Assembly (NCBI GenBank): GCA_902806565.1
Contig: CADCXA010000025.1
Coordinates: 1,984,001 to 2,048,000 of the forward strand
Origin: Hypoxylon rubiginosum
Taxonomy: Eukaryota > Ascomycota > Sordariomycetes > Xylariales > Hypoxylaceae
Reading direction: 5' to 3'
DNA length: 64,000 nucleotides
Both the position numbers and the translations under genes were made by a program. This document shows, in pieces, positions 1 to 11,061 of this stretch; positions within the stretch are counted from its first letter, which is position 1; each line of letters begins with the position of its first letter. A model generated the notes under the pieces. That model was not told the origin of the DNA, did not search any database, and saw only the letters and a program-made list of their open reading frames with translations.

Positions 1-1302
1 GTTAGCGTTCAAGTTGGTGCCACTGCAGCTAGGCTGTTTATCAGATGGAAGAGGTTGAAAGTCTTTAGAACTACCACCCGAGCTTCCCGCCGAGCCTCCC
101 AGGTCTCCAACCCATTGCTCCCACTGGCTCTTGTAGTCCGACGGGTACTGGTCACCGGTAGAGAATTTGTCGATCTCAGTCGTGTCGCCACTGCCTTCAT
201 CATCAACGAAGCACGAATCGCCGACTTGTGCTGTATCGGGCGACGAAGCGTTATAATATACAGTGCCATCGTTCTGTATATCGAAGTCCTGGCCGCCGTG
301 GGCTTCCGTGAGACCACTTGGCGTGATTGTCTGGAAAGGGGCCAAGGGAAGATGCGGGTAGATGCCGCCAATTTGGCTCTGGACGTAACGCGAGAGTGCG
401 AACGAGGTATAACTATCCGCATTTCGCGAAGTCCAGAACCCCGGTGTCTGGCTATTGCGTGCTAGAATCTTGTTGTTCAGAGGCCCGGTTGCAGGATATG
501 GCTTCTTTTTACCATCGACGTCTCTCATAGAGAATCTAATATCCGTGACATGAGTTGTACCTGTCGTCGCCTTTGTGGCCCAGTCGATGTGCATAAGTTC
601 ATGGTACCACACCCATCCTACATTATAAACAGTCAGTTGATGAATTTTCTTACAGGCAGTGAGGGTAAAGGCGAGAACTCACCTTTGCTATAGGCATATG
701 TGTCCATATTCGCCTTGGTTTGGATGTTCGCGGACTTGCCGTAGGCAATTTGGTCCTGGAAATTTGGAGCGTTGAAGTACCTAGGGCAGAAGTTGATTCT
801 TGCTAGACCGCTGCTCGAATCCTTCTGGGACGTATATGCCCAGGGACCTTTGTTGCCGCATTTATCGCAGAAGTCTGAAGGATCATCACAGCGGACATGC
901 AGTCTCCATGAGAACCAATCAGTCCATCCGCCTTGAATAGTAGCGTGCTGCTTTATTGCTTCTAAAATGAAGGTCGTTAGCTAATCTCGCCTAGACTGAA
1001 AGTGTCATAGTGGCTCCTATATTACCTTGAATGCGAGTCTGGTAAGCTTGAATATTAGCCGGAGGGCCTAAGTATTCCAAGGCTGCAGCCGAATTGAAAT
1101 CGATGTTATTGTCTGCGAAATACTGCTGGACAGGCCATACAGACTCCCATCCAGCTTTGATGGCTGCCTTCTGATTTTTTGAACATTTATTCCAATAGAC
1201 AAGACGTGTGTAGAAGTCGTCGAGTTGCTGCTCCGTCAAGTCTGCGGCAGGAGCTGCCAAAGCAGACACAGCGAAAGATAATAGAACGGTAAACAAAAGC
1301 AT
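1..1302 (-). CDS. Secreted aspzincin-type (lysine-specific-like) metallo-endopeptidase, 3' end cut by window edge
   Basis: Probable secreted zinc endopeptidase of the M35/lysine-specific metallo-endopeptidase group, which degrades extracellular protein. Exons I infer: 1302-1026, 961-683 and 617 to the edge, joined in phase 1 at both junctions. Residues 1-17 form a signal peptide (hydrophobic MLLFTVLLSF start, then ALAAPA). The zinc site is HELMH at residues 191-195, placed just after the second intron. An Asp in NADSY (about residue 253) fits the third zinc ligand of aspzincins. A Ser/Gly-rich linker follows near the edge, so a C-terminal extension may lie outside the window. A cysteine-containing FCPRYF segment precedes the active site, as is usual in this family. 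It sits beside two secreted glycosidases on the same strand. Family assignment is firm; substrate specificity is inference. Confidence 0.8.
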
Positions 1303-2295
1303 GATAAATATTAAGTAATAATTATAGAAATTAACAAATATGCAAAACAGGTAGTGGCAGCTGTTGCCGTGCTAAAATAATATGTATAGCAAACTAGATA
1401 TTTTTGTCCATTAATCAAGGACATTAGAGATACCTTATATAGTTCAGACCTTGCCTACCTAAGGTATGTAGTGAAGTAGAAGAATTCATATTCTTGAAAA
1501 GTCACGATGGACCTAGTACAAGGCGACGCCGACAGCAGAGACATGGGCGTAGATGCTATTCCTACAAAGAGCGTCACCATCCCCTGCTATAGCATTCGCG
1601 AATGATACCCCTTAGCAGAGCTGGCCTCATCAGCCCTAAACTGTATTGCGGACATATGTTGGCGTCAGTATAAAACCATGTAACCCAATAGGAGAGTATA
1701 TTTAGTTGTAAGCAAAATGACAGATGATGGGGAGCCCCTGAAATTCAGCCTCCAACATCTTTTCAAGAACCATCTTAGAGGCACAGTTTAATGTACAGGC
1801 TTTTCTGATTCATTGGCTGAGAGAAAAGTCGCGAAAGTAGTACTTAAGAGCATCGAGCGAGAACGTAAGCTAGCTCAATATTGGACCAAGTCTCACAGGG
1901 ACTTTCTCTACCTACCTCGTAGTGTTGCACTCGGCATCTTGGCATAAGAATGTAATTCGCCCTTCTAGAATAAGCGTCTTACATCATTGGGACTTTGTGT
2001 ATTCTAGGTAGGTAAGCTGAGCACGTGTAACCAAGAATAGTAATAAAGAACTATACTAAAAAACGTCAGCTCCTATCATAGGCGGGAGCACGTACAAAGT
2101 TGACTAGGTACTATTTAGACAGTACCCTAGCTCACGTCTAACAGAAGCCAAGAATCAAGTTCAAAAACATATCAAGTCGTGTAAGACTCTCTGGCTGACA
2201 TTATTTATTTGCTTCACTATATAAACTTATATAAGTCAGTCCTATTAGTGACCTACATAGAAAGCCCCTGCCTCGGCTCACTGGCCGACCTTGCC
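1303..2295. other. Intergenic, promoter of the metallo-endopeptidase and 3' flank of the GH16 gene
   Basis: No ORF here resembles a protein. The DNA is fairly AT-rich and holds several CTACCTACCT or CTAGGTAGGTA words (near 1455, 1910 and 2006). I see no RNA gene or repeat array. Confidence 0.6.
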
Positions 2296-3177
2296 CTAGG
2301 GATTGTAGCTGAGAACCTCCAAGTTGCGTACTTGATATAGCGTGTCTAATTCACTGTTTATCAGTCAAGTGTACTAAGGAATTTGAGATTTTACGCTTAC
2401 CGCTGCTAGGACCTGGAGACCCGGATGAGCCCTCCATTTGCAGGTTAATGATGCTGTAAAACACTGTCAGCGACCACATCCAATAACTTCCACTCCGAGC
2501 ACGCAACAAGTTAAGAAAGGGATAACATACAGATACATCGGTTTCCCGAAGAAGCCGCCGCCCACTTGCGTCGTGACGAGAGAGCCGTCCATGTAGAATT
2601 TGACCGAAACGTCGCGCTGGTTGATGTCGCGGACCTCGCACTTGATCGAGTGGAACTGGTCCGCGCTCGCGTACGTCACGTCCTTCCAGGACAGGACGGA
2701 CGACGTGTTGAACGTGTTGAACGAGATCTTGCCGGACCCCTTCCACTCGGCCATGTCGATCTCCGGCGGCCAGCCGTCGACCGCCGTCAGCCAGAAGGCC
2801 GGCCAGGTCCCCTTGGTCGTCGTGGCCTTGAACTCGCCCGTGAAGTCGTAGCCCCCGCCGCGCGAGACGTTGAAGTGCTCCTTGGCCGCGATGGCGCCCG
2901 ACAGGTAGTTGATCTTGATCTTCTGGCCGCCGTGCGTCGCGTCGGGCTGACCCGTGACCTTCTTGGCTGTCAAGGTCACCATGCCGCTGGAGAACTTGAC
3001 CTGGGCTTTGTCCATGCGCGCGCCTCCGTTGTGGTCGGTTCCCCACGGGTAGTTGTAGTTCCAGTCAGCATCGAAGTCGGACTGCGAGTTGAAGCTGGTT
3101 GCGGGAATGATTGTTCGAACTGCTTCTGTGCAGGCCGCGGCGGCTAGCAACAGAGAAGCTGCTTGAACTAGACGCAT
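2296..3177 (-). CDS. Secreted glycoside hydrolase family 16 protein
   Basis: A GH16 beta-glucanase-fold enzyme of 249 residues acting on beta-linked extracellular polysaccharide; exact substrate unknown. Exons: 3177-2531, 2453-2401 and 2345-2296. Residues 1-19 are a signal peptide. The catalytic signature EIDMAE lies at residues 139-144, giving nucleophile E139, D141 and acid/base E144. The spliced C-terminus reads MYLIINLQMEGSSGSPGP and then ends in VRNLEVLSYNP, a normal closing strand for this family. The last intron needs the acceptor GAATTAG. An earlier CAG eight bases upstream would give an early stop, and no splicing gives a read-through tail. Exon 1 is much more GC-rich at third positions than the flanking DNA. 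Likely co-functions with the neighbouring exo-polygalacturonase in plant or fungal wall turnover. Confidence 0.85.
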
Positions 3178-4058
3178 GATGGGAAATCAAGCGAGAGTAC
3201 TAGGCCGAGATGGAGAGGTGGGTTCATTAACATCGAAGACGTAGGTTAATCATGGCGAAGCTGTAGAATATATACCCCCTTTAATCGATTCTAGACTCCC
3301 TTCGTGAGCCGTGCAAATAGGCTCACCAGATGGATCTGGGGTAAAATAGCCACACTCGACATTTCGTCCGGATAAATACTTCATCGAACTTCCTCATAGG
3401 TCAAGCGCCGTGTCGCGTTTCATTTGGCACCCCACAGGAGATCAAAAGTCAGGGGAATTACCCATGTGGCATGACCCTCAACGCTTGGCTACTACCTAGC
3501 AAGGTAGCAAGGCTTGCTTCCCTAGCGCATCGAGAGCCCCCGATTGGTAGCGTACGATTGCCTCAGTTTAATCAGCAAATGCCGTATTGGCGCGGCTAGA
3601 GCCAACTCCGGGCCTGTCTTCAATACGGGACACCTTCTCGTATACCTTGAATGGCCAAGCTCAATCATTAGTTGAAGCTCTATCATGCCGCGGCGCGGAG
3701 TCGGGCACTACCTAATCTTTTACCTGTCAAATACGGGATAGGTCCACCTCGAATATGGGTCGACTGGCACTACCCGATAGGGGAGAAGATAGACACTTGT
3801 CTCTCCCACGTCAACTTAAGTTCGAGATCTAAGCATGTGAACCGCATAGACGTGGCTCTATGACGTTACATTCAATACTAATGATTGCTGTTTGCTGTGA
3901 ATCTCACAAAGAAACATAAGTGAATTTTAGTTAGTCTGGTTTGAAGCCAAGTGTATTTAGTTACCAGGGGGTAGACAGGTAGGTAGTCTACCTTACTTGA
4001 ACATTGCTGAAGTATACATACGTCTTAACATCGAAACTGCCTAGTTCTGCGAAGTATA
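3178..4058. other. Intergenic, promoter of the GH16 gene and 3' flank of the exo-polygalacturonase
   Basis: No supported gene. The short ORF at 3672-3863 has no protein-like features. A paired GGTAGGTAGTCTACCTTAC word sits at about 3979-3997. Confidence 0.6.
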
Positions 4059-5791
4059 TCATTCGCCGTTGGACTCGTCAATGCAGTCGAGCTGCAGTAA
4101 GTTGTTTTCCATATTTCTGCACTCGTAGACAGGGTTTTGCCCGCTGGGAACCGTGATCGTGATGTTTTCCACTCGGATATTGCTACATCGCTGATGTCAA
4201 AGCGCACTTAGCAAGATTATAACTTATTAGAGGCAAAAGGGGGGTGCTAGAGACTTACATCTGGTGCGCTGCAGACTAGGGTGCCGGCTTGAGGGTCGAG
4301 ATCCGCGGATGTGGTTCCGTAAATGTTCTTCATAGTGATGTCTTCGATGGTTAGATTGGCCTATATTTAACGTAGGAGTTAGTACGCTTGAGCCTTAGGT
4401 GTGCGGCTCCCAAGTGAAAGGTCCGCTATACTGACCGGATATTCGTTACACAGAGTCTCATTGCTTTGCCCATAACACTGCGTAATGGTAATAGCCCTGT
4501 CGTTGTTGTTGCTGTAAAGGAGGTCGTATGTGACATTCCGGACGTAGCCCAACCCTCCACCTCCTTTCAGATGTGTCTGGAAGTCAGTCTGGACTCCTGG
4601 CCAGACTTTAATCCTGGCGAAGTCGCTGGCATTGGTCATGGAGATGTTATAGATTTGGAGGTTTTCTACGATGTCCGTCTCGCCTTCGTACTGGCCTAGA
4701 GAGCCGATACTAATACCGTGGGAGCCGACACACACTAAATTCTGAACCACTACGTTGGTGCTGTTCGGTTTGAAAGATACGCAGTCTTGAAAAGTCAGCA
4801 GCGGCATTGAGTCGTTGGAGGTTGACCTTACGTACCGTCAGTGTTATTGATAAATGAATTCTGTATTACCACACGGTCTGAGCGATAGGTATCCCAACCG
4901 TCGGAGTTCGCTATTTTTATGCCATTTAGTGACTATGCGACTGTTAATAGCCATGCGATTTTCTGAATAGAGCACACCTACCTCCGCTCGAAGGTCCATA
5001 TTGCTAACAATGATATCGGAACTATTCGCGATAATGTTGAACCACTGCAGCCATAATCATTAGCAATTCCTAGCAGTTTTTGGAGTTCTGAAAGGGTGTA
5101 GCTTACGTTCGGCGGGTTGCGCATCCGCAGGTTCGACATAGTAGCCCCTTTCATTCCGTCTAAAGCGAATAGCATGGGTCTATACAGCTGCGAATCCCGT
5201 AGTGTTAACCTCGATAATTGACTTATGCAGACGAGGTACATCTACGTGGAGGAAACTTACCGCACTGTCGTTCCGAAGCGCTTCCCAGTAGGCCTGACCT
5301 CTCCCATCGATGACGCTCTTGCCCTCCTCCAAGCTCAGGTCGCCGTATATGTTCACATCTTCGCCGCCTAGCTTCCAGAAAACGGTCTGGTTCTGGAACG
5401 CGTACTTGAAGCTGTTGTCCTGCCAGTAGTACACGTTAGAGTCGTCGAAGGCGATGTCGCCGGTGATGACGAGGTCGACGTGCTTGAGAAACGTGAGGTC
5501 CAGGGGCGAACCGATCACGTACGACTTGTCGAACACGACCGTGCCGCCGTGGTTGCAATCCTGGAGAGCCTTTTTGATGTGCGGCGCATCGTCTCGGTCC
5601 TCGCGGAATCCTTGCTTCACATAGCAGAAGCGGCCTTTGTCACGCGGCGGGGAGACCGGCATGGCTATGCCAGCATCATAGGGTCCAGGCACCACATTAG
5701 GACGAGATGGGATCTTGGCGTGTCCCGTCGCGTATGCCGATGAGACGAAGGCTAGAACAGCCACAGAAGTGCCTACCGAGTTAAGTCGCAT
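4059..5791 (-). CDS. Secreted exo-polygalacturonase, GH28
   Basis: Hydrolyses terminal galacturonate from pectin outside the cell. Seven exons: 5791-5261, 5187-5107, 5044-4982, 4932-4836, 4785-4436, 4360-4259 and 4190-4059, encoding 451 residues, which is a normal length for fungal exo-PGs. Residues 1-21 are a signal peptide. All GH28 motifs are present: NSDGWD (234-239), the Asp pair D257/D258 rebuilt across the exon 4/5 junction, GSHGISIGS with H280, and RIK (315-317). The NSDGWDTY form and the late cysteines in CSAPDRC and YECRN are typical of the exo class. Many N-glycosylation sequons are visible. One donor (after residue 374) is GTCAGT, slightly unusual. The last acceptor choice (CATCAG) restores the conserved Cys. 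High confidence in family, good confidence in exons. Confidence 0.9.
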
Positions 5792-6798
5792 CTTGACAGC
5801 GCGGTGTAATCGAACGTGTTAGACTCTGGCTCCAGTTAGTAGTAGGAGCTGGACACGATATCTTGAGCTGTAAACGTCTGCCAACGAGGAGGCTTGGAAG
5901 TGACATCTGCATGCTTTCGATAAAGCAGAACCAGTATCAAATATCGAATTTCAAGTTAGGAATAGCACAGGGCCAAGACATGAAATCCAGGGTACTGGAA
6001 AGATATAGCCACAGCGATAGGTGGATGATCTGTGGGGATTGGTATGAGTTCCTGGAGATATCGGTTAGTCGGTCGATATTATAGCGGTGCTAGCTGAGTC
6101 GGAGGGTTAGTCTTCATCGACTTCTCCGAATGTAGAAATGAATACTACTTCGCATTGCAATGCTTCGACGGGCTCTATTACAACCTCCAACTCCAGCCCC
6201 AGACAGTTCCCCGCACAATCCGGGGAAAGACAGCCGGGGTAGCAGCTCCAATATAGCCTTGGCTTAGGCTAATGCCTATATGAAGTCATCGTAAGGCTTG
6301 CATAGTAGATGGCGCACCGAGACACGGAATAGGCTCTAGATAGCCATCCCCAGGCCAACGTTAGTGATCGGAATCCCAACGAGAGAAATGACATATAGCA
6401 ATATGAGAAGGAGTATAAATGGATTCTGTTTTCTCTTTCACCTGGCCTGGGACATCTAGTTCGACCCTTGTGCGCTCGTTTTGGTTGGTCCTATAAGGTT
6501 GCTTGGGATAGGGATATACGTAGGTGGCTGGTAGTATGCCCCTTTAATAGCATTAGTATCTGATAGGTGTGAATACTCTAGTATAGAGGTATATTAATAG
6601 CTATATTCAGCTCTTCGTACTGTGGCGCTCCTAAATGACATAAGCTTGAAGAAATCCGGTTTAGTATATAATTCGACAGGTTAGCATATCGTCCAATATC
6701 GTAGGCGTCCGTCGCCAATCCAGACGCAAGGAAGATGGTCTACTGGTCAGGTAGTCATAAATTCTTCAACGCCTAGAAAATGGATCGAGCCCTGAAAA
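5792..6798. other. Intergenic, promoter of the exo-polygalacturonase
   Basis: About 1 kb between the GH28 start and the 3' end of the flavin reductase-like gene. The ORF at 5863-6084 has no family features. Nothing else is recognisable. Confidence 0.6.
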
Positions 6799-7854
6799 TC
6801 ATTTCGAGGCATCTCCATCGCTCTTCTTCTTCTTCAGCTTCTCGTAGCCCTCAGGCCCCCCAACGTCCTCCTTGAACCGCGGCCTCTGGATCTCCATCGC
6901 CTCGGTGACGCGCCCGTACGTGATACCGCCGAGCCTGCCGACGGGCCGCAGGATCTCCGGCGAGATCAGGTTCCGGTCCTCGTTGAGCGCGTCCTCGCGC
7001 ACCCAGAAGCGCGTGCCCTCGAGCACGACGAGGCACCCCGTCTTCTTGCCCGGCGTGCCGCGGCTCTCGTACTCCTTGTGCATGTCGAGCTTGCACTCGA
7101 CGCTGAAGACGGCCTCCCTGACGCGCGGCGCGCGCACCGAGGCGCAGTCGAAGGCCGGCGTCAGCCCGCTGACGTCCCACTCGGAGGCCCCGTACGGCGC
7201 GTCGACGCTCGTCGCGTTGGCGGCCTCGACGAAGTGCTCCGAGATGATGTTCACGACGCACTCGCCGCTCTCCAGCACGTGGCGCAGCGTGTCCTTCGGG
7301 GCGGCGACCGCCGACGAGAACCCGACCACGAACAAAGGGGGGTCGTGGTTCATCATGTTGAAGTACGAGAACGGCGCGAGGTTTTGGGTCTTGCCGTCCG
7401 CCGACGCCGTCGACAGGAACCCGATGGGCCGCGGCACGACCCCGCTGATCAGCAGCTTGTAGTTGAAGAGCGCGGGCCGCCCCGGGTCGTACGGGTCGAT
7501 GCACACGTGCTTCTTGTCCCCGGCGCCCGGGTCCTGCGTGCTGTTGGCGCCGTCGCCGAAGGTCCAGGACGGGTCGGCGGTCTTGGTGTAGCGGAATGTC
7601 GACTCCTTGTCCCAGTCCGGCCGCGACGCCTCGACCTTCTTGAAATCCGGATGCGGGTTCCGCTTGATCTCGGCTTCCTGCTTAGTCGAGACGGACATCT
7701 TGGGGTATTTTGAAGAAGAGGAGGAGGAGTAGGCAAGCTGGTGGGCCGTGAAGGGGGGATGATAATAGCTACGTGGGGCACCGGGGATGACGATGCGGGG
7801 TGTTCTTCTCAACGCGCGAATTGGTGGGCTTGTGGTGGTCCGGAGGAGGAACAT
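6799..7854 (-). CDS. Flavin reductase-like FMN-binding protein, probable mitochondrial leader
   Basis: Single-exon gene, 351 residues. The core (about residues 118-320) is the flavin reductase-like FMN-binding domain: VPRPIGFLSTASADGKTQNLAPFSYF, FSSAVAAPKDT and GECVVNI are characteristic. It probably binds FMN and acts as an NAD(P)H-flavin oxidoreductase or flavin-dependent partner; physiological substrate unknown. The first 52 residues are rich in Arg and Ser with almost no acids, like a mitochondrial targeting peptide. A second start, M53 at 7698, has A at -3, a better start context than M1. The protein ends in a Lys-rich tail. Coding sequence is strongly GC-rich at third positions, which creates long spurious ORFs in other frames. 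It lies downstream of the secreted-enzyme genes but is itself intracellular. Confidence 0.85.
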   Translation of the reverse strand: MFLLRTTTSPPIRALRRTPRIVIPGAPRSYYHPPFTAHQLAYSSSSSSKYPKMSVSTKQEAEIKRNPHPDFKKVEASRPDWDKESTFRYTKTADPSWTFGDGANSTQDPGAGDKKHVCIDPYDPGRPALFNYKLLISGVVPRPIGFLSTASADGKTQNLAPFSYFNMMNHDPPLFVVGFSSAVAAPKDTLRHVLESGECVVNIISEHFVEAANATSVDAPYGASEWDVSGLTPAFDCASVRAPRVREAVFSVECKLDMHKEYESRGTPGKKTGCLVVLEGTRFWVREDALNEDRNLISPEILRPVGRLGGITYGRVTEAMEIQRPRFKEDVGGPEGYEKLKKKKSDGDASK

Positions 7855-8701
7855 GAAGATCTCGGGGTTGTCCGGGGTTCTTATAATTGTTACGAATCCA
7901 CCAGGCGGTTACACACGGAAGCGGTCAGCGCTGAGAGATGATAAGGAATTCCGTATGCGCATGGACGGTAACACCGATTGCCGGAATTAAGAGACGATGC
8001 AGTTATCTTTGTCGGGTCCTGCGTAAATGTGCCTTTTCAGTGGCGGGTCCAAATAATGCCACTAGGTGGTGACGTAACAGATTATTTTCGCTTTTGCATG
8101 TGTTTCAGTTATCATATTATCATAATGAACTTTGGGATACATTGGGATATGCGTAGTAGATTAATGGGGTTGGTTTATATCTCCTTACCTCTCTAGACGC
8201 AGGGATAAAATGTGTGGCCGATAGGGAATAACACGCGGATCAAGGGGCAGCCAAGTCTTACTAATACTAAGGAGCCTCGACCCATCTGCTCGTATGCAGT
8301 AAGTACTTAGCTGGTTCATCATTTGCCTAATCTAGAAAATGGTATAGATATAGACGCTTCAAGAGTCAGACGTAATGGGAAAATAGAGATACATTATAAT
8401 ATTCGTTGCATTCAATGCCGTGACGTATATTCTCGAGATCATGACAGGTATCTATGCCTGGGTCTTCTCTATGTTGACGTTTAATCCCCTTGACGCCTGC
8501 CGAAAGCAAAAAGTATGACCTCCTGTCTTCTTACAGACGGATCAACCCTCCAACGCCAATACCAAACGTCTAGCTAGAGAAGACAAGGCCCTATTCTAGA
8601 TCATCCCGCATACAACTCGGTCCTAAAACTCCCTACGCCCCTATGTCGTTTCACGACCCGCGTTTGTAAACACCTTTAGCCATATATGCAAGGAGAGATA
8701 T
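7855..8701. other. Intergenic between the flavin reductase-like gene and PDE1
   Basis: Promoter of the flavin reductase-like gene and 3' flank of PDE1. A GTGACGTAAC element (CRE-like, near 8070) lies about 215 bp upstream of the M1 codon. No other gene or repeat is evident. Confidence 0.5.
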
Positions 8702-11061
8702 TCAGAAGACGAGACTCTGTCCCATTTTCGATATGATAAATTTACAGCCTAGCTCGGCCTCTTTTTCGTGCTCCAGTAACTCGCCAAGTATCGTATCTTG
8801 CGCTAACTCTTCGTTGTTGAGCTTCTCTTTGACATGGATGATAACTACTGAGAGCCCCCCGAGAGGATTGTGTGTTCGTCGTGGGAGCGACGGTGAAGCG
8901 ATACTTGCTTCAAAGTCGTTCAAACTCAGTTCAGCTGTTGGTGTTGCGATGTGTGGAGAGTCATAGCCGTGGTCGCTTGCTACTGATGGTGAGCCTGAGC
9001 CCCTTTGTGGACGTATTGACCTTGGTGATACAGGCCCGTCGTCTCCGTTAGATCTAGGGACGGATCGGCCCGCCCTCCTGCTTGCTTGATCCAGCTCCCT
9101 CTTGCGTTTCTTATTCGGCTCGAGTTTGGCTAGGGTATGACGAGCCATTTCGACTTCGTTGGCGAGCACCTTCAATTCCTGTATGATGTAACGCGGGGTG
9201 AGATGCCCGAATAGTCGGTCATCTGTTTGGCTGTCATCGTACGAGCATTCAATGAAGATAGCTGCAAGGTTCCCGTTCGCTATTCTAGGAGCCGCTTCTC
9301 GCCATACCCCGAGGTTCCTTGGCGATAGCGAGATGCTATCGGGTTCTACGTCGCCAAACATGAGTACTTCACGACCGCTGACAGCATCCCGTATGAAATA
9401 TGCACTCGAGTCATAGACGCACACCGATTCCTGTTCAAGCCCCGCCGATGGATGACTGGCAGCTGCCAATCTTAAGACCGACGATGGTCCCGAAGCAGCA
9501 TTACTAACTTGGGGCATCCTTGGCGACGCTAGAGACGAGACATCTATACTACCAAGGCGCGAAGAAGACGTGGAGCCTCGGTGGGTGTGTCTTTCCATGC
9601 AATGGCCGTGGCTGACGCCAAATACCTTGACCGTGAGGTCATGGCTGATTTCCAAGTACCCTTTACCGTCTCCTTCACCAAGGGCCGGACTGCCTCCCTC
9701 GACAAGGCGCGTGTAAGTTACGAGCCCGGCGCCGTTGTTCTCATCTGACAGGTTCGGCCAAATAACATTGTTAAAGATATGTGTCTTAAATGCAGATATA
9801 GTGGAGGGTAATCCGGCAATTCGTTTTGGCCTTGTCCCTGGGAGTGCGGCGGTGTTGATGACAAATCCACTGATATGGTCGAGATGGGGATGGGTAATTA
9901 GGTATGTGTCAATGAGATGCCTCGTCACGTAAGCTGCATTTGTCGATGCAGAGGGTGATTGAATCTCCATACCGGCAAAGGGACCTGACGCCAGCACATG
10001 CGGTAAGGCGATATCAGAACCAAGTCCTTTCGGCTGGGTCTCTTCGAGAATCCGGGTGATGGCGGAGAGGTGGACGCCAGCATCGAGTGCAACGATTGAA
10101 CCTCTAGTCCAACCAGACTTGACAGGTCTGACGAGGAAAGCTGTGACATTGTGTTCTTGCGGACCTCCTCCTGAGCCCTAGAATGAGTAGTGTTAGTATC
10201 TACATCTTTAATCGAAGTTGGAAGTAGTATAAAGCAATTTTAACTATGTCCTGGCATAGCAATTAAATGGTAGTAATGCAGGTTGAAATCGCATTGTGTT
10301 CCGGAGTCGAGATTCCGGGCCGAGTATCACTGTACACGGAATTCGGTTAAGGCCTCATGGAAAGGCACCTATGGAAAGGCACCTGCATGTCGGATAAAGG
10401 CGGACTCCTGTGACGTCACTGTTTCCTCAGGCACAGATAAAGAGGATATCGACAAGCGATTCACACGTGATTGGCCTTCTTTTCCCACACAGCTTTTGGT
10501 TCCAAGTCGTATGCGCCGTAAAACAACAATGGTCCTTTTTTTGGTCAAGCAATTGGCATCGGGTCCAGTAGATGCACAACCAACTTCCCCTTCAACTTGT
10601 TACCAGGAACCAATGGATAGCCCACATATTTCCAAGTGCTGACGGGTTGCTGACAGGCCTCTCCTTTTTGCCATCCAGTCGGTCCCTAACCGAGACGTAC
10701 GGAACTGACCAATTGCTTCTCACCGATCGCCCCCAGCCACAGCGAGATCTGATAGCCACGGGCGCACGCTGGGCTGAAGTTGAGAGGGCCGAGGCCATCA
10801 TTTTTATGCGACTTCCAGATCCCGAGAACCAGATCGGGAGATCTCACGTGCATATGACTTGAGTGGTCAAGACCATACAGCATTAGGCCGTCGGAGCTGA
10901 CTTGGACTTTGGGAGCGAATCAAAGGTGTTCGCCAAAAACAAAGAAAAGTATGCAGTTTGTGAAACAGATCTTTCAAATGAAACAACAATATTCTACTTA
11001 CCAGCACAATGACCTGCAAGGCAGGCTGACTTGCATTTTCCGTGCCGTTTTGCTTGGCCAT
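8702..11061 (-). CDS. PDE1: Class II (low-affinity) 3',5'-cyclic-nucleotide phosphodiesterase
   Basis: Hydrolyses cAMP to AMP and so lowers PKA signalling. Two exons: 11061-11002 (20 codons, MAKQNGTENASQPALQVIVL) and 10177-8702, joined in phase 0 across an 824-bp intron (10178-11001), giving 511 residues. The join restores the family N-terminus, VIVL followed by GSGGGPQEHNVTAF, which is the main reason for choosing the distant start. The class II metal-binding motif HPHLDH is at residues 116-121, and later conserved blocks SHGH, MFGDVEPD, FIECSYDDSQ and FGHLTP are present. A charged, low-complexity insert (about residues 375-430, KKRKRELDQ and Ser-rich) separates the core from the C-terminal strand ending in KMGQSLVF. 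Intron contents are described separately. Function is firm; the promoter and intron regulation are inference. Confidence 0.88.
10410..10419. promoter_or_regulatory. CRE-type palindrome GTGACGTCAC inside PDE1 intron 1
   Basis: A perfect 10-bp palindrome containing TGACGTCA, the binding site of CREB/ATF-type bZIP factors. It lies in the long first intron of the cAMP phosphodiesterase gene. Role is inferred from sequence only. Confidence 0.4.

Noticed and set aside
7078..7713. 211-residue plus-strand ORF over the flavin reductase-like gene
   Set aside because: High third-position GC removes stops on the opposite strand; no family features.
10283..10862. Two ORFs inside the PDE1 intron
   Set aside because: No domain features or fungal codon bias; the flanking splice sites explain the region better as an intron.
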